Source: Nannochloropsis oceanica (lineage: Eukaryota; Sar; Eustigmatophyceae; Eustigmatales; Monodopsidaceae). Taken from it: a DNA stretch of 64,000 nucleotides. The translations under genes were made by a program, and so were the position numbers. A model generated the notes under the pieces. That model searched no databases. It saw nothing but the letters and a program-made list of their open reading frames with translations, and was not told where the DNA came from. Shown here one piece after another: positions 1 through 10,440 of this stretch (position 1 is the stretch's first letter; every line of letters begins with the position of its first letter). The stretch spans positions 265,001-329,000 of the forward strand of contig CP038128.1 of NCBI GenBank assembly GCA_004519485.1. Direction: 5' to 3'.

Positions 1-132
1 GGGGGACAACTAAGAGAAAGAAAAAAGATAGAGAACGAAACAAAAGAGTGAGAGACAAAAGAAGCAAGCAACCAACACACAAGTTCGCGCCTCCTGCGGA
101 ACCGACCCGGAAGACTCAACAGAGGCAGGAGG

Positions 133-435
133 TCATCGAGCGGGCCATCCTAAAGAAAATGCATCCACGCCCCACATGTAAATTCCAAGCACGCCTTACA
201 TACAGCCGCAGGTTCTGCTGCTGATAGGACGTGGAGGGATTTTCGTCCCTCCCGTGCGTAAAGAGCAACCTTTCCAGACCGGAAGTGCCACTGCCACCAA
301 CCACTTAGCGAGTGCTTCGTCGCTTGACTGGTCTCCCTTCTTCTGGTACCCTTTCTCGAACCAATATCCCATTCGAACTACATCCACTCCACGCATCCAC
401 AGATTGACGGTAACTGGGTCGGCATTCCCTCTCAT
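133..435 (-). CDS. Possible small two-exon protein, unknown (60 aa)
   Basis: Seen: an ATG at 435-433 opens a frame rich in Trp, Lys and Gly. A possible donor follows at 269-268 (exon 435-270). A good pyrimidine-rich acceptor lies at 151-150, and the next exon closes in frame at a stop at 135-133. The predicted protein is 60 aa and ends PVWKGWPAR. It has no low-complexity sequence and one short hydrophobic stretch (WLVAVALPVW), as in small organellar membrane subunits, but I do not recognise a family. Its start lies only about 35 bp from the start of the divergent synthetase gene. The donor (GTTGCT) is weak, so the model is tentative. The alternative is 5' flanking DNA of the neighbour. Confidence 0.33.
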
Positions 436-469
436 CCGCCCTTACCTTGCTCTTTTTTAAGTGGAAAAA

Positions 470-3400
470 ATGGTGTCTGAGGGAGGCAAGCGTGGTCGCC
501 CCTTCGGGGGCGGGGCTAGCAGCAGCAAAAGCAATAATGCATCGGCATCCAAGGCCGCTAAGACTTCGAGCTCAGCCATATCGGGTGCATATGTAGGCAG
601 TCGCGGTGGGGGAGGAGGCGGGGCTAAGTCGTCAGCTGCTTTGCGGCACATTTCGCCCATCCCTTTGAGGGAGAGCTCCGAGGTAAGAGGAGACGGAGGG
701 AGGGAGAGAGGAGTGGCGGATGAACGCCAGTTGGAGAATTAGATGAGCTGATTGTCATTTGTTGTCTACCTTGGCTTCTTTTTGCTTGATCTGTGTGCAC
801 TACCACCTCTATACGCTGAACCCGCAAAAAACTCCATCCACGCAGTCAACCTTGTTACCGTTCTCACATTTCCTCCCTCCCTCCCTCCCTCCCTCCCCTC
901 CCCTCCCCTCCAGTTCAATGGCGACCAAGGCCTAGAGCTACCTCTTATTCGCCACGGTGATCCGGGGGCGCTGGTGCTGGCGGATGGCTCGGTGCATCAG
1001 GGTTTTAGTTTTGGGGCCAACGTGCCGGTGGCAGGCGAGGTGGTATTCAATACAGGCATGGTCGGATACCCGGAGGCCCTGACAGACCCTTCTTATCGCG
1101 GGCAGATTTTGGTGTTGACGTACCCAATGGTGGGTAATTACGGGGTGCCCGCGGAGGATGCCTTGGATGAACATGGGCTGCCGTTGTTCTTTGAGAGTTC
1201 GAAAATTCAGGTGGCAGGGTTGATTGTGGCGAGCTACTCGGCCGATCACTCGCATTGGAATAGTGCGAAGAGCTTGGGGAAATGGCTGCAGGAACATAAC
1301 GTGCCTGCGCTGTATGGTATCGATACCAGGGCGCTGACGAAGAAGATTCGGGAGACGGGTGCGATTTTGGGAAAGATTGATTTCAAGGCGGAGAAGGCTA
1401 CAGGAAAAGCGGGGAAAGGTGCGCAGGTGGCATTGGAGTTTATGGACCCGAACAAAACGAATTTGGTGGCACAGGTGTCGACCAAGGCGGTGAAGGTGTA
1501 TGGAAAAGGGAAGAGCCCGCGGATCGTGGCTTTTGATTGTGGGATGAAGTTCAACATCATTCGGTATTTCGTCAAATACCATGATGTTCAGTTTACAGTT
1601 GTCCCCTTCGACTATGACTTGAAAGCCAACCCAGCCAAGCTTGAATGGGAGGGAATTTTCATCAGCAATGGACCAGGCGACCCTACCATGTGTGAAGCGA
1701 CCATTGAGACGTTAAAGTGGGCAATGAACCTCGAGCACCCGAAGCCGATTTTCGGAATTTGCCTGGGGAATCAACTGTTGGCCTTGGCGGCGGGGGCCAA
1801 AACATTTAAGATGAAGTACGGGAACCGTGGGATGAACCAGCCATGCGTGGATATGAGGACCACCAAGTGTTATATCACGGCGCAGAACCACGGGTATGCG
1901 GTGGATTCGGATGGCCTGCCCCATGACTGGAAAACGTTTTTCTTGAATGCCAACGACTTTTCGAACGAAGGCATCATCCACGTCTCCAAGCCCTTTTTCT
2001 CCGTCCAATTCCACCCCGAAGCCTGCGGCGGGCCCACCGACACAGCCTTTTTGTTCGAGACCTTTATCAACCTCGTCCGTGGCTCCCCCCACCAGCTCTC
2101 CCTCCTCGACCCCTGCCTCTATCAACGCTTCAAATACAAAAAGGTCCTCCTGGTGGGCTCGGGGGGGCTCTCAATTGGGCAAGCCGGCGAATTCGACTAC
2201 TCCGGGTCGCAAGCTATCAAGGCCCTCAAAGAGGAAGGGATCGAAGTCATCCTCATCAACCCCAACGTGGCCACCGTGCAAACATCCAAGTCCCTCGGCA
2301 AAGCCTCCCCGGACAAAGTCTACTTTCTCCCCATCCGCCCGGAAGTGGTCCTCGAAATCATCAAGAAGGAGAAACCGGACGGCATCATGGTCAATGTCGG
2401 TGGGCAGACGGCCCTGAACGTAGGCATCAAATTGTGGGAGTCCGGGGATTTACAGAAGCACAACGTCCGCGTGATGGGCACGCCCATCTCCACCATTATC
2501 GCGACTGAGGACCGAGAGATATTTTCGGAGAAACTTCGGGAGATCGATGAGACGCTGGCCTTGTCGTTTCCTGCCACGAGTATGGAGGAGGCGAAGGAGG
2601 CAGCAAACAAGATTGGCTATCCGGTGTTGATTCGCGCGGCGTATGCGCTGGGGGGATTGGGCTCGGGTTTTGCAGAGGACGAGGCGGAGCTGGTTGCCTT
2701 GGCGGAGAAGGCATTTGCGTCATCTTCGCAGATTCTGATTGACCAAGACTTGAGGGGATGGAAGGTGAGAAAAAGGTGGAGAGAGGGAGGGAGAGAGCGG
2801 GGGGAATTTTTGCTAGTATATGATGTGCATGTGTGCAGCGTTAGCACCTTTGCGTGAATTTACACCCTCCCTATGTCTCTTCCGCTGCTCTTCCTCCTCT
2901 TTTCCTCCCTCCTATCGACGCTAGGTTGCATGAATCCATGACGACTTACTCTTTCCCTCGTTCTGATAGGCGGATTTTTTACGTAGAGCAACCCTATATC
3001 GCAGCTGCTCACGAATTTCTCAGTCTCTCACCCCCCCTTCCTCCCTCTCTCCCTCCCTCCCTCCCTCCCCTTCCCAGGAAATCGAGTACGAAGTCGTGCG
3101 TGACATCGAGGACAACTGCGTTACCGTCTGCAACATGGAGAACTTTGACCCTCTTGGGATTCACACGGGTGATTCCATCGTCGTGGCCCCCAGCCAGACA
3201 TTGTCGAATCAAGAATATTACATGCTTCGCTCGACCAGTATTAAGGTGATTCGTCATTTAGGGATCATTGGGGAATGCAACATTCAATTTGCTTTGCATC
3301 CGGAGAGTGAGAAGTATTGTATCATTGAAGTCAATGCCCGATTGTCTCGTTCCAGTGCTCTGGCCAGCAAGGCCACGGGTTACCCGCTGGCCTACGTGGC

Positions 3401-5681
3401 GACTAAGTTGTGTTTGGGGAAGGATCTGGTATCGATTCGGAATAGTGTCACCAAGACGACTACGGCGTGCTTTGAGCCTAGCTTGGATTATTGCGTGGTG
3501 AAGATGCCGAGGTGGGATTTGAGCAAATTCAACCGGGTAGAGACGCGCTTGGGGAGTAGTATGATCTCGGTGGGGGAGGTGATGGCCATCGGGCGGAATT
3601 TCGAAGAGGCAATTCAGAAGGCTGTGAGGATGGTCAATCCTAATCTCGATGGGCTGGATGGGAAATGTGCTGTATCTGCCGCCTTGGATAATCAGATTCA
3701 GATTCCGACACCTCATCGGCTGTTTGCGGTGCAGATGGCGTTGGAAAGGGGCTACAGCATCGATGCGGTGCACGCATTGACAAAGATTGATCGCTGGTTT
3801 TTGAGCAAATTGAAGAATATCAGCTTGATGAAGGCAGCATGTTCGAAGGGAAATCTGGAGAGCTTGAATGCTGTGTCTTTGAGGGCATTGAAATGCCACG
3901 GCTTCTCCGACCGGCAAGTCGCCAGGTACGTGAATTCGACGGAGGTGGTGGTGCGACGACGACGACTGCAGATGGGGATTCGCCCTTGTGTGAAGCAGAT
4001 TGATACCCTAGCGGCGGAGTTTCCGGCACAGACGAATTACTTGTATATGACTTACAATGGGTCGGAGGATGATCTCGACCCGGACGTGGACGGGGTGATG
4101 GTGTTGGGGTGTGGCCCTTACTGCATTGGTAGCAGCGTCGAGTTCGATTGGTGCGCTGTCTCGGCGGTGAGGCAGATCAGGGCGACGGGTATGAAGGCAA
4201 TTGTGGTCAACTGTAATCCAGAGACGGTTTCGACGGATTATGATGAGAGTGATCGCCTCTTTTTCGAGGAATTAACGTTCGAGCGGGTGTTGGACATTTA
4301 CGAGCGGGAGAAAGCGGTGGGGATCATCGTATCGGTCGGGGGACAGATTGCAAATAACTTGGCCAATCCTCTCTTTCAGCAAGGGGTAAATATCTTGGGA
4401 ACCGGTCCGGTAGACATTGATAAGGCGGAAGACAGGCACCAGTTCTCAGAGTTGCTGGATTCGATTGGGGTGGATCAGCCGTCGTGGCAGGAGCTGTCGA
4501 CGATTGCGGACGCAAAGATATTTGCTGATGAAGTTGGATACCCGGTGTTGGTCCGGCCGTCGTTTGTCTTGTCAGGTGCGGCGATGAACGTGGCGGCAAA
4601 TGCTCGGCAGTTGGAGAGTTTTTTGCAGGAGGCAGCGGATGTGAGTCAGGATAAGCCAGTGGTGGTGACGAAGTTTATTTTGAACGCCAAGGAGATAGAG
4701 TTCGATGCGGTGGCCAAGGCGGGTGATATCCTTAATTATGCGATTTCGGAACACGTGGAAAATGCGGGAGTGCACTCGGGGGATGCAACCTTGGTGTTGC
4801 CGGCGCAGAAGCTGTTTGTGGAGACGATTAGGAAGGTGAAGAAAATTTCGTCCGCGATTGCCAAGGCGCTGAATATCACAGGTCCATTTAATATTCAGTT
4901 GATGGCAAAGGATAACGACGTCAAGGTGATTGAGTGTAATTTGCGGGCGTCGCGTACCTTCCCTTTTGTCTCGAAGGTCTTCGACGCGAATTTTATTACC
5001 TTGGCGACAAAAGCCATGTTGGGGGTTCCGACAAAGGCTTACAATATCTCATTGATCGATATTGATTACGTGGCTGTGAAGGCTCCCATGTTTTCGTTCA
5101 CGCGTTTGCGAGGCGCTGATCCGACATTGGGTGTGGAGATGGCCTCGACGGGGGAGGTGGCGTGTTTTGGGCATGACGTGCATGAGGCATTTTTGGCAGC
5201 ATTGATCGCCTCCGGGTTCCGAATGCCTATCAAGACCAAAAATATTTTGGTGTCAATCGCGGAGGATAGTGAGAGGTTGGAGCTGTTGGCGGCAGTGACA
5301 GCGTTGTTAGGGATGAATTACACCGTGTTCTGCACGCCGGGCACGGGAGAGTTTTACGAGTCGCGGGGGTTGGAGGTTCAAATTTTGAGTAAGAAGCCGG
5401 GAGACAAAAAATATCCGCATGTGATTGATGCGATTAAGATGAATAAGGTGGATGTCGTCATAAATGTCCCAGAGGGAACGAAGAAAGATGAGGAGGTGAC
5501 AATCGGGTATGCTATGCGGAGGTCTGCGGTAGATTTTGGGGTGCCTCTAGTGACGAATATAAAGTGTGCGAATCTGTTGGTGGAGGCCCTGGCAAGGCAT
5601 AAGGGGATTAAAGTGCAGAGTGTGGAGTCATTTTATCGGATTCCCACTGTGGGCTGGCAGAGGGAGACTGAGATGTCATAA
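470..5681 (+). CDS. Carbamoyl-phosphate synthetase, glutamine-dependent, fused small and large subunits
   Basis: Makes carbamoyl phosphate from glutamine, bicarbonate and two ATP for pyrimidine and arginine/urea-cycle synthesis. Exons are 470-682, 914-2764 and 3078-5681; all junctions are GT-AG and phase 0, giving 1555 aa. The start is fixed by an in-frame stop at 458-460. Domains in order: a Ser/Gly-rich N-terminal tail (about 1-71); the CarA small domain; a class I glutamine amidotransferase with the nucleophile Cys at about residue 354 (GICLGNQ) and a later FHPEA; two ATP-grasp synthetase halves; and a C-terminal MGS-like allosteric domain. The Cys makes it glutamine-dependent, unlike ammonia-dependent vertebrate CPS1. 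There is no DHOase or ATCase, unlike animal CAD. The N-terminal tail is not a clear targeting peptide, so cytosolic versus mitochondrial location is open. Confidence 0.96.
871..912 (+). repeat. (CCCT)n tract at an intron 3' end
   Basis: Tandem CCCT units form the polypyrimidine tract just before the acceptor AG at 912-913 of synthetase intron 1. The opposite strand is (GGGA)n, which can fold as a G-quadruplex. Confidence 0.85.
3031..3074 (+). repeat. (CCCT)n tract at an intron 3' end
   Basis: Same motif as in intron 1 of this gene, directly before the acceptor AG at 3076-3077 of intron 2. Confidence 0.85.
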
Positions 5682-6403
5682 CGAGAAAGGATGGGATGGA
5701 AGGAGGGAGGTATGGATTGAGGATGGAGGATGGGAACATGGCGAGACCAAAGTAAAGCGTGTTACGTTTAAGTCAGAGAGAAAGAATTTTTCTTTGAGCG
5801 TATCATGAGTTGGTGAGGCAGAAAGAAGTGGATTGGAGTGAGGGAGAGGCATTGCATATAATAAATAATATCAATTACGAAGAGGTCCGAGAGAGGCACA
5901 ACCTGACACGCACACGTAAGCAGCAAGAAACTTTAGAGTGAGTGTGAGAGATAGGGACAGAGAGCGAAACAGAGAGATAGGAGAGACGAAGGGGTAAATA
6001 AATCGATTTCACTGAGCGCATTGTATACCTCCCTATTTCGTTTCAAGAGGATAGGGAGGGAGGAGGATAAGGATGAAATTAAAATACATAGGAAGTGCAC
6101 GATCCCCATGTTCCCTCTACGTGGTGAAACGAGTGAGAAGATCCGGAGGAGATGGACGAGGAGAGAACAAAGAAGCAAAAGAAAAGGTTTTTTTTTTTTG
6201 GAAAAGCGATCAAAAAAAGCAAGCTTGCGTCATCCCGACATGCAAAAAACAACAAAATCAGCAAAGGACGAAGAACGTTACAAGGAATATGCCGTAATCC
6301 ACAAGAAATACACCGACAAACTGCCCAAGTACACAATTTCCTCTTTTTTTCCATTATCTCCCCCTCTTATCCCTCACCCCCCCGTCTCCACCTCGTCCTA
6401 CTT
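5682..6403. other. Convergent 3' region
   Basis: Lies between the stop codons of the synthetase (+) and APC10 (-). It is purine-rich and AT-richer than the genes, with an AATAAA-like stretch near 5860 and an A/T run near 6188. I see no supported gene; the open frames here are low-complexity. Confidence 0.6.
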
Positions 6404-7090
6404 CTAACGCACTGTGGAAAACTGTGCCAATTCGGACGTCGTGAACTCAGGTACTGTACAAACGCCTCCCAAGTCCCTGTCCATTCCCACCCGGCTCTGT
6501 CCACAGAAAGCCGCTAACGGGGATCGAGGCCCGTAAATCTTGGCTTGCCGCACGTGCGTGTCCCGCCCGTTTTGATGCATGGCAATTATGCTTATTTGCA
6601 AGAAGAAAGCCCGTAAAAGACCTCCTTGTGATTCACCAGTGTCCATCCCCACGAGCGAGCCAGGGCCGTCTGGTCCGTAGGCATACGGGTTGCGCAGAGG
6701 CACCTTCACCCATCCTTGCGGCTCCTTCAAATTGACCACTTGGATCTCCACCAGGTCATGAAACGTGGTGCCAGCCTTCATGCTGATTTTTTTGGGGGTA
6801 TAAGATTCATCCAAACTGTAGTCCAGGTATAGCGCCACCTCCAAGATGGTCATTTTCTTGTGGAATTGCACGTTGATCAAGTGGGGTTGTGCTCCGTCCG
6901 ACTGCCAGTATGTGTCCATGTTGTCGTCTCGAATTTGCTCCACGCCGTTGCCAGGCTTGGCCGTCGACAAAGACCATACCGCCTCATGCCCAATCTCTCG
7001 CAGTTCCTTGGTGGAGATGAGCGCGGCCGTCGTGGTGCTGGTGCTAGTGCTGGCCTCAGCTGTCGATGCAGCATCCATGACGGCCGACAC
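6404..7090 (-). CDS. APC10: Anaphase-promoting complex subunit 10 (DOC1)
   Basis: Processivity and substrate-recognition subunit of the APC/C ubiquitin ligase, which recognises degrons together with Cdc20/Cdh1 in the nucleus. The gene is a single exon of 228 aa. Residues about 28-190 match the DOC jelly-roll domain; family hallmarks include the stretch around NMDTYWQSDGAQPH and a downstream YTPKKISMKAG. The first ~25 residues are a Ser/Thr/Ala tail, also seen in other APC10 proteins. The extreme C-terminus is Val-Arg, where the family usually ends Ile-Arg, the tail that docks on TPR subunits such as APC3. It lies head-to-head with the Myb-like gene, 262 bp apart. Confidence 0.95.
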   Translation of the reverse strand: MSAVMDAASTAEASTSTSTTTAALISTKELREIGHEAVWSLSTAKPGNGVEQIRDDNMDTYWQSDGAQPHLINVQFHKKMTILEVALYLDYSLDESYTPKKISMKAGTTFHDLVEIQVVNLKEPQGWVKVPLRNPYAYGPDGPGSLVGMDTGESQGGLLRAFFLQISIIAMHQNGRDTHVRQAKIYGPRSPLAAFCGQSRVGMDRDLGGVCTVPEFTTSELAQFSTVR

Positions 7091-7352
7091 AGCGTTGGGG
7101 AAAGGGGCGTGCTTCCAGAGGTAGACGCTAGCTGCTGCAAGGGGTCCCAGGCAGCAAGCCCCGAGTAGTAAACCCGCTCTCTGTGCGTGTGTTGAGGGGA
7201 CAGAGGGAGCGATTTTCGAGGTTGTGTTCGCAGGAGAAAAAGCAGCGGCAACTCCGTGGAAACCGAAACCATCGCCAGCTCGCTGAATTCAGCGCTCGAC
7301 ATGCGTCTTACAGCACACTACCGCCCCCAAGCATACACAGGGCGGCACAGTT
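7091..7352. promoter_or_regulatory. Divergent intergenic promoter region
   Basis: 262 bp between the start codons of APC10 (-) and the Myb-like gene (+). It must hold both 5' UTRs and start sites. I see no clear TATA box. Confidence 0.5.
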
Positions 7353-8120
7353 ATGCAGGCAGCCGCGTCACTCGAAGGCCAAGTCATCCTTCCTGCCGAC
7401 GATGAACCTTTCCCTTCCCAACCCTCGCCACCACGGCATCCCCCGCTCACCGCTGTCCCATCCCCAGCTTCAGACGTAATGATGCCAATGCTGGACTTGG
7501 AAGCCCCTGTCGTGGTAATGCGGCTGCCGGGCAAGCGGCCCCGATGCAGACCTTGGAGTCCAGCAGAGGAGGCGCGGCTGACAGACGTGTGCCAAAACTT
7601 CTGGCCGGACGTGAATTGTACGTAGAGAGACTTACCACGCCATGCTGTGTGTGGGGAGGTCGGTCGGAGGAAAGCTGGAATAGATGTCCTGTGCTCACCC
7701 CCTTTACCTCACACCCAATCTTGCGCGTCCATGCCTATATAGGGCCATTAGTAGCCGGAGAACTGGGCCGTGATGTCCGTGATTGCATCTCACGAAGTAC
7801 CTTGCTGCATCTCCAAGATCTACGCGGCGAGGCCCCTGTGTCATCACCCAAGGAATTCTCGCCGACACATTCGCAGCCTGCACAATCAGCAGAACAACAA
7901 TTGCAGAATGAGGATGACGACACCATGCCCACCGCGACAAGGACAATTGGGAAAGGTTTCAAGGACAAGGGTTTTCACATAGCTTCTGGTGGTTTACACA
8001 AAACAGAAGCCAGTAGTAATAACAGTAGTAGAAAAAGTAGTAGTAGTAGTAGTAGTAGGAGTAGTAGTAGTAGTTGTAGTAGTTGTAGTAGTAGTAGTAA
8101 TTATAATAGTAGTGGTGGTG

Positions 8121-8154
<34 letters not shown>

Positions 8155-9466
8155 CAGCAGCAGCAGCGTGATCAATAACCCATTACCTAGCCAGGTGGTA
8201 GCTCTGGCCTTGCAGCACCAATTTGATTGGGTGGCCGTTGGTACGTTTGTGTCTGAGATGGTGAACAACAACTTTCATATAGCCACAACGACTAATTGAA
8301 CATATTTCTTTATCTGAGCAGGCAGAGCCCTCAAGGCCGATCCTTGGGAGTGTTGGAAGACCTACGAGGCCTACACCCAAGGTAAGCTCCTCCACACCCC
8401 ATACTTTCTCCCTCTCTTTCCTCTCTCTATAACACCTCCCTTGCAATAATATTTCCCTCTCCACCCTCTCCCTCCTCAACCCCCAGAAAAAAACTTCCAC
8501 AGCGATGACACTGATGCAAGTCATGGGCCCACAACCATTTCATCTCTTGCCGATGACGTGGCCGCATTCCTGCCGTTTGCCTCCTCCCCCTCCCCTCTGC
8601 GAAGGAATCCTCGTGCTCCTCCCTACGACACCTTCAACCATCACCAGTCCCCCGTCGCATCCGCTACTACTGCAGCTGTTACTACTGGAGGCGAGGATGA
8701 CAAGGGCAGCAATAACCGCAGCAACATATGCAGCCCCATCTCTCCCCCCCCTTCTGCGCTTTCTCCACTCATGGGAGCAGGCGGTCCTTCCTTCCTCCTC
8801 CATCACTTCCCTCGACCCAACCCACGGTCACGGCTCTCCGTTTCTCCCCAGGCCCCTGCTAGCAGCACCGCAACTACCACTATCACCACCCCTGCTGCCT
8901 CCTTCCTTCGTTCCTTCTCTACATCCTCGTTTCAGCAGCCAGGCGTAAGCCCCAATGGAGGAGGAAAAGGGGGAGGAGGAGAAGGAGAAACACAAATGCA
9001 TCAGCCTGGAGGTCTGCAAGACAGTGTATATAGCACATTTTCTGGGATGGGGGGAGGAGGTGGAGGAGGGGCATCCATTTTCTTGCCAGGTTCTGAAAGC
9101 ATGAGCTTGTCGATGGTTCAATCGGCCATGTTGGACATGCCCTCTCTTTATCTCGGGCAATCCACCGCATTCGGTGCGGGCGCTTCTACATTTTTGGTCG
9201 GGGGGGGTTCGACCCTCTCTCCTCCCGGTGCTGCTGGTGTAGGTGCGCCTGGCGCTGATGTTGATGGCGGTGGTCCAGACGATCTCCTGCCACCGTTCCC
9301 CCCTCATACAGCCCCTCCATTTCTATCATCCTCCCCTGTGCTTCAACCATGGCCACGAGGCCTGACTGGACCGACGCACGCGCTTATACCGTCGACCATT
9401 ATTGAAGGGTCGGAAGCCGGCGGCTGTAGCACAGGTACTTTGGACCAGTCGGAATTGAAAAAATAG
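7353..9466 (+). CDS. Myb/SANT-like protein with a Ser-rich insertion and a low-complexity C-terminal tail
   Basis: Seen: exon 1 from ATG 7353 carries RPWSPAEEARLTDVCQNFW, the first helix of a Myb/SANT repeat, and has a donor at 7618. An exon ending at 8240 carries DWVAVG and joins 8322-8381 (acceptor at 8320-8321), giving DWVAVGRALKADPWECWKTY, the second half of the repeat with its spaced Trp residues. The last exon, 8487-9466, encodes a long Pro/Ser/Gly-rich tail. The first acceptor is unresolved; candidates in the right phase end at 7889 and 7982. With either one, a run of about 40 Ser/Gly residues lies between the two repeat halves. Inference: a nuclear DNA-binding or chromatin protein. 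Known Myb families do not normally split the repeat like this, so the exon 1-2 link needs transcript support. Confidence 0.62.
8036..8166 (+). repeat. (AGT)n/(GGT)n/(CAG)n trinucleotide repeat, probably coding
   Basis: Long Ser-coding AGT run, a short GGT run, then CAG/AGC units. It lies in the open frame of the Myb-like gene. Open frames in the other phases here (poly-Val, poly-Ala) are by-products of the repeat. Confidence 0.85.
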
Positions 9467-10440
9467 ACAGTAGAACAGAAGTGCAGGAATCAAAGTCAAT
9501 TGTAGGAATGTCACATCAAAAGCTTTCTTGTGCCTGTCTGATCTTGTCAAGACCCTTTTCCTTTCACTTTCATTGTTGTCAGTCCTCCAGCCAATCTACA
9601 AATTTGGTTTTTTGACAGGCGAGAGGGCGAAATTGATGCCCTCTCGAGCTTGAGTGAGTAAAATCGTTCCAGTCCTGACCAGCCCGCCTTTGGCTTTGTA
9701 AGGTCTAGAAGAAGTTGGCTCCACGAAAATTGACATCCCGAAGATTGACCATTCTTCGGAGTACCAAACAATTAACGCGATGGTCCTGCCTGTAGTGTCA
9801 CGCCAATATATTCGGTTGAGAGATGGGTAGACAAATATTGAGGCCGGCCAAGGAGTCATTTGTCTCAGGCAAGCAGCTTTTTCCAACACTCCCGAGGGGC
9901 GAGGGCTGCGACCGAGCCGCCAATGAGTCCGCGACCTTTCGCACCGAAGCAGCTACCGAGAGATACACCATGAGGTTGAGGCTCTCATCAGCAATCAAGG
10001 CAAGGCGATAGGCCTTTTGCGTCTGCAGGTCGAAATACGGTGGCACAGAAAGTAAATGAAGAAGTGTATCAAAATGAAATGTGTGTGCAAGAGTTGTAAA
10101 ACGAAAAGAGTGGTAGAATGAGGTGTAAACAAGCACGGCATGTGCGACACTCAAAACAGTAAACGCGGATGGTGTGTTGTGTGAAATTGTTCGCATTCTG
10201 GGAGGCGGGGGAAGTCGAACGCTCCCAGAGGACTATCGCCGTGTGAAAGAATATAAAGGAAATGAGCAATACTGTCACCGAACTTAAGCTACCATGCACT
10301 TGCCATCAGATCGTTACGTTTTAAAATATTGCTGTATCATTTGTAAATACCTTATCTTGCTTAATTACTATTGTCAACATCTTATGGGGCACATCTGGCG
10401 ACTCATTCTAGAGATTTTGGTGTCCCCGTTACGAGAAACA
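9467..10440. other. Convergent 3' region with unexplained minus-strand frames
   Basis: About 970 bp between the stops of the Myb-like gene (+) and glycerol-3-phosphate dehydrogenase (-). It is AT-richer than its surroundings. Two overlapping minus-strand frames (10196-9798, 132 codons; 9889-9596, 97 codons) have ordinary amino-acid mixes, not low complexity, but no family I recognise and no convincing splice link. Confidence 0.5.

Noticed and set aside
938-1582. Minus-strand 214-codon frame
   Set aside because: Lies wholly inside the synthetase GATase exon in antisense; His/Arg/Pro-rich composition is that of a shadow frame.
7989-8171. Poly-Val/Ile/Ala plus-strand frame
   Set aside because: Out-of-phase reading of the AGT/GGT/CAG repeat; not protein-like.
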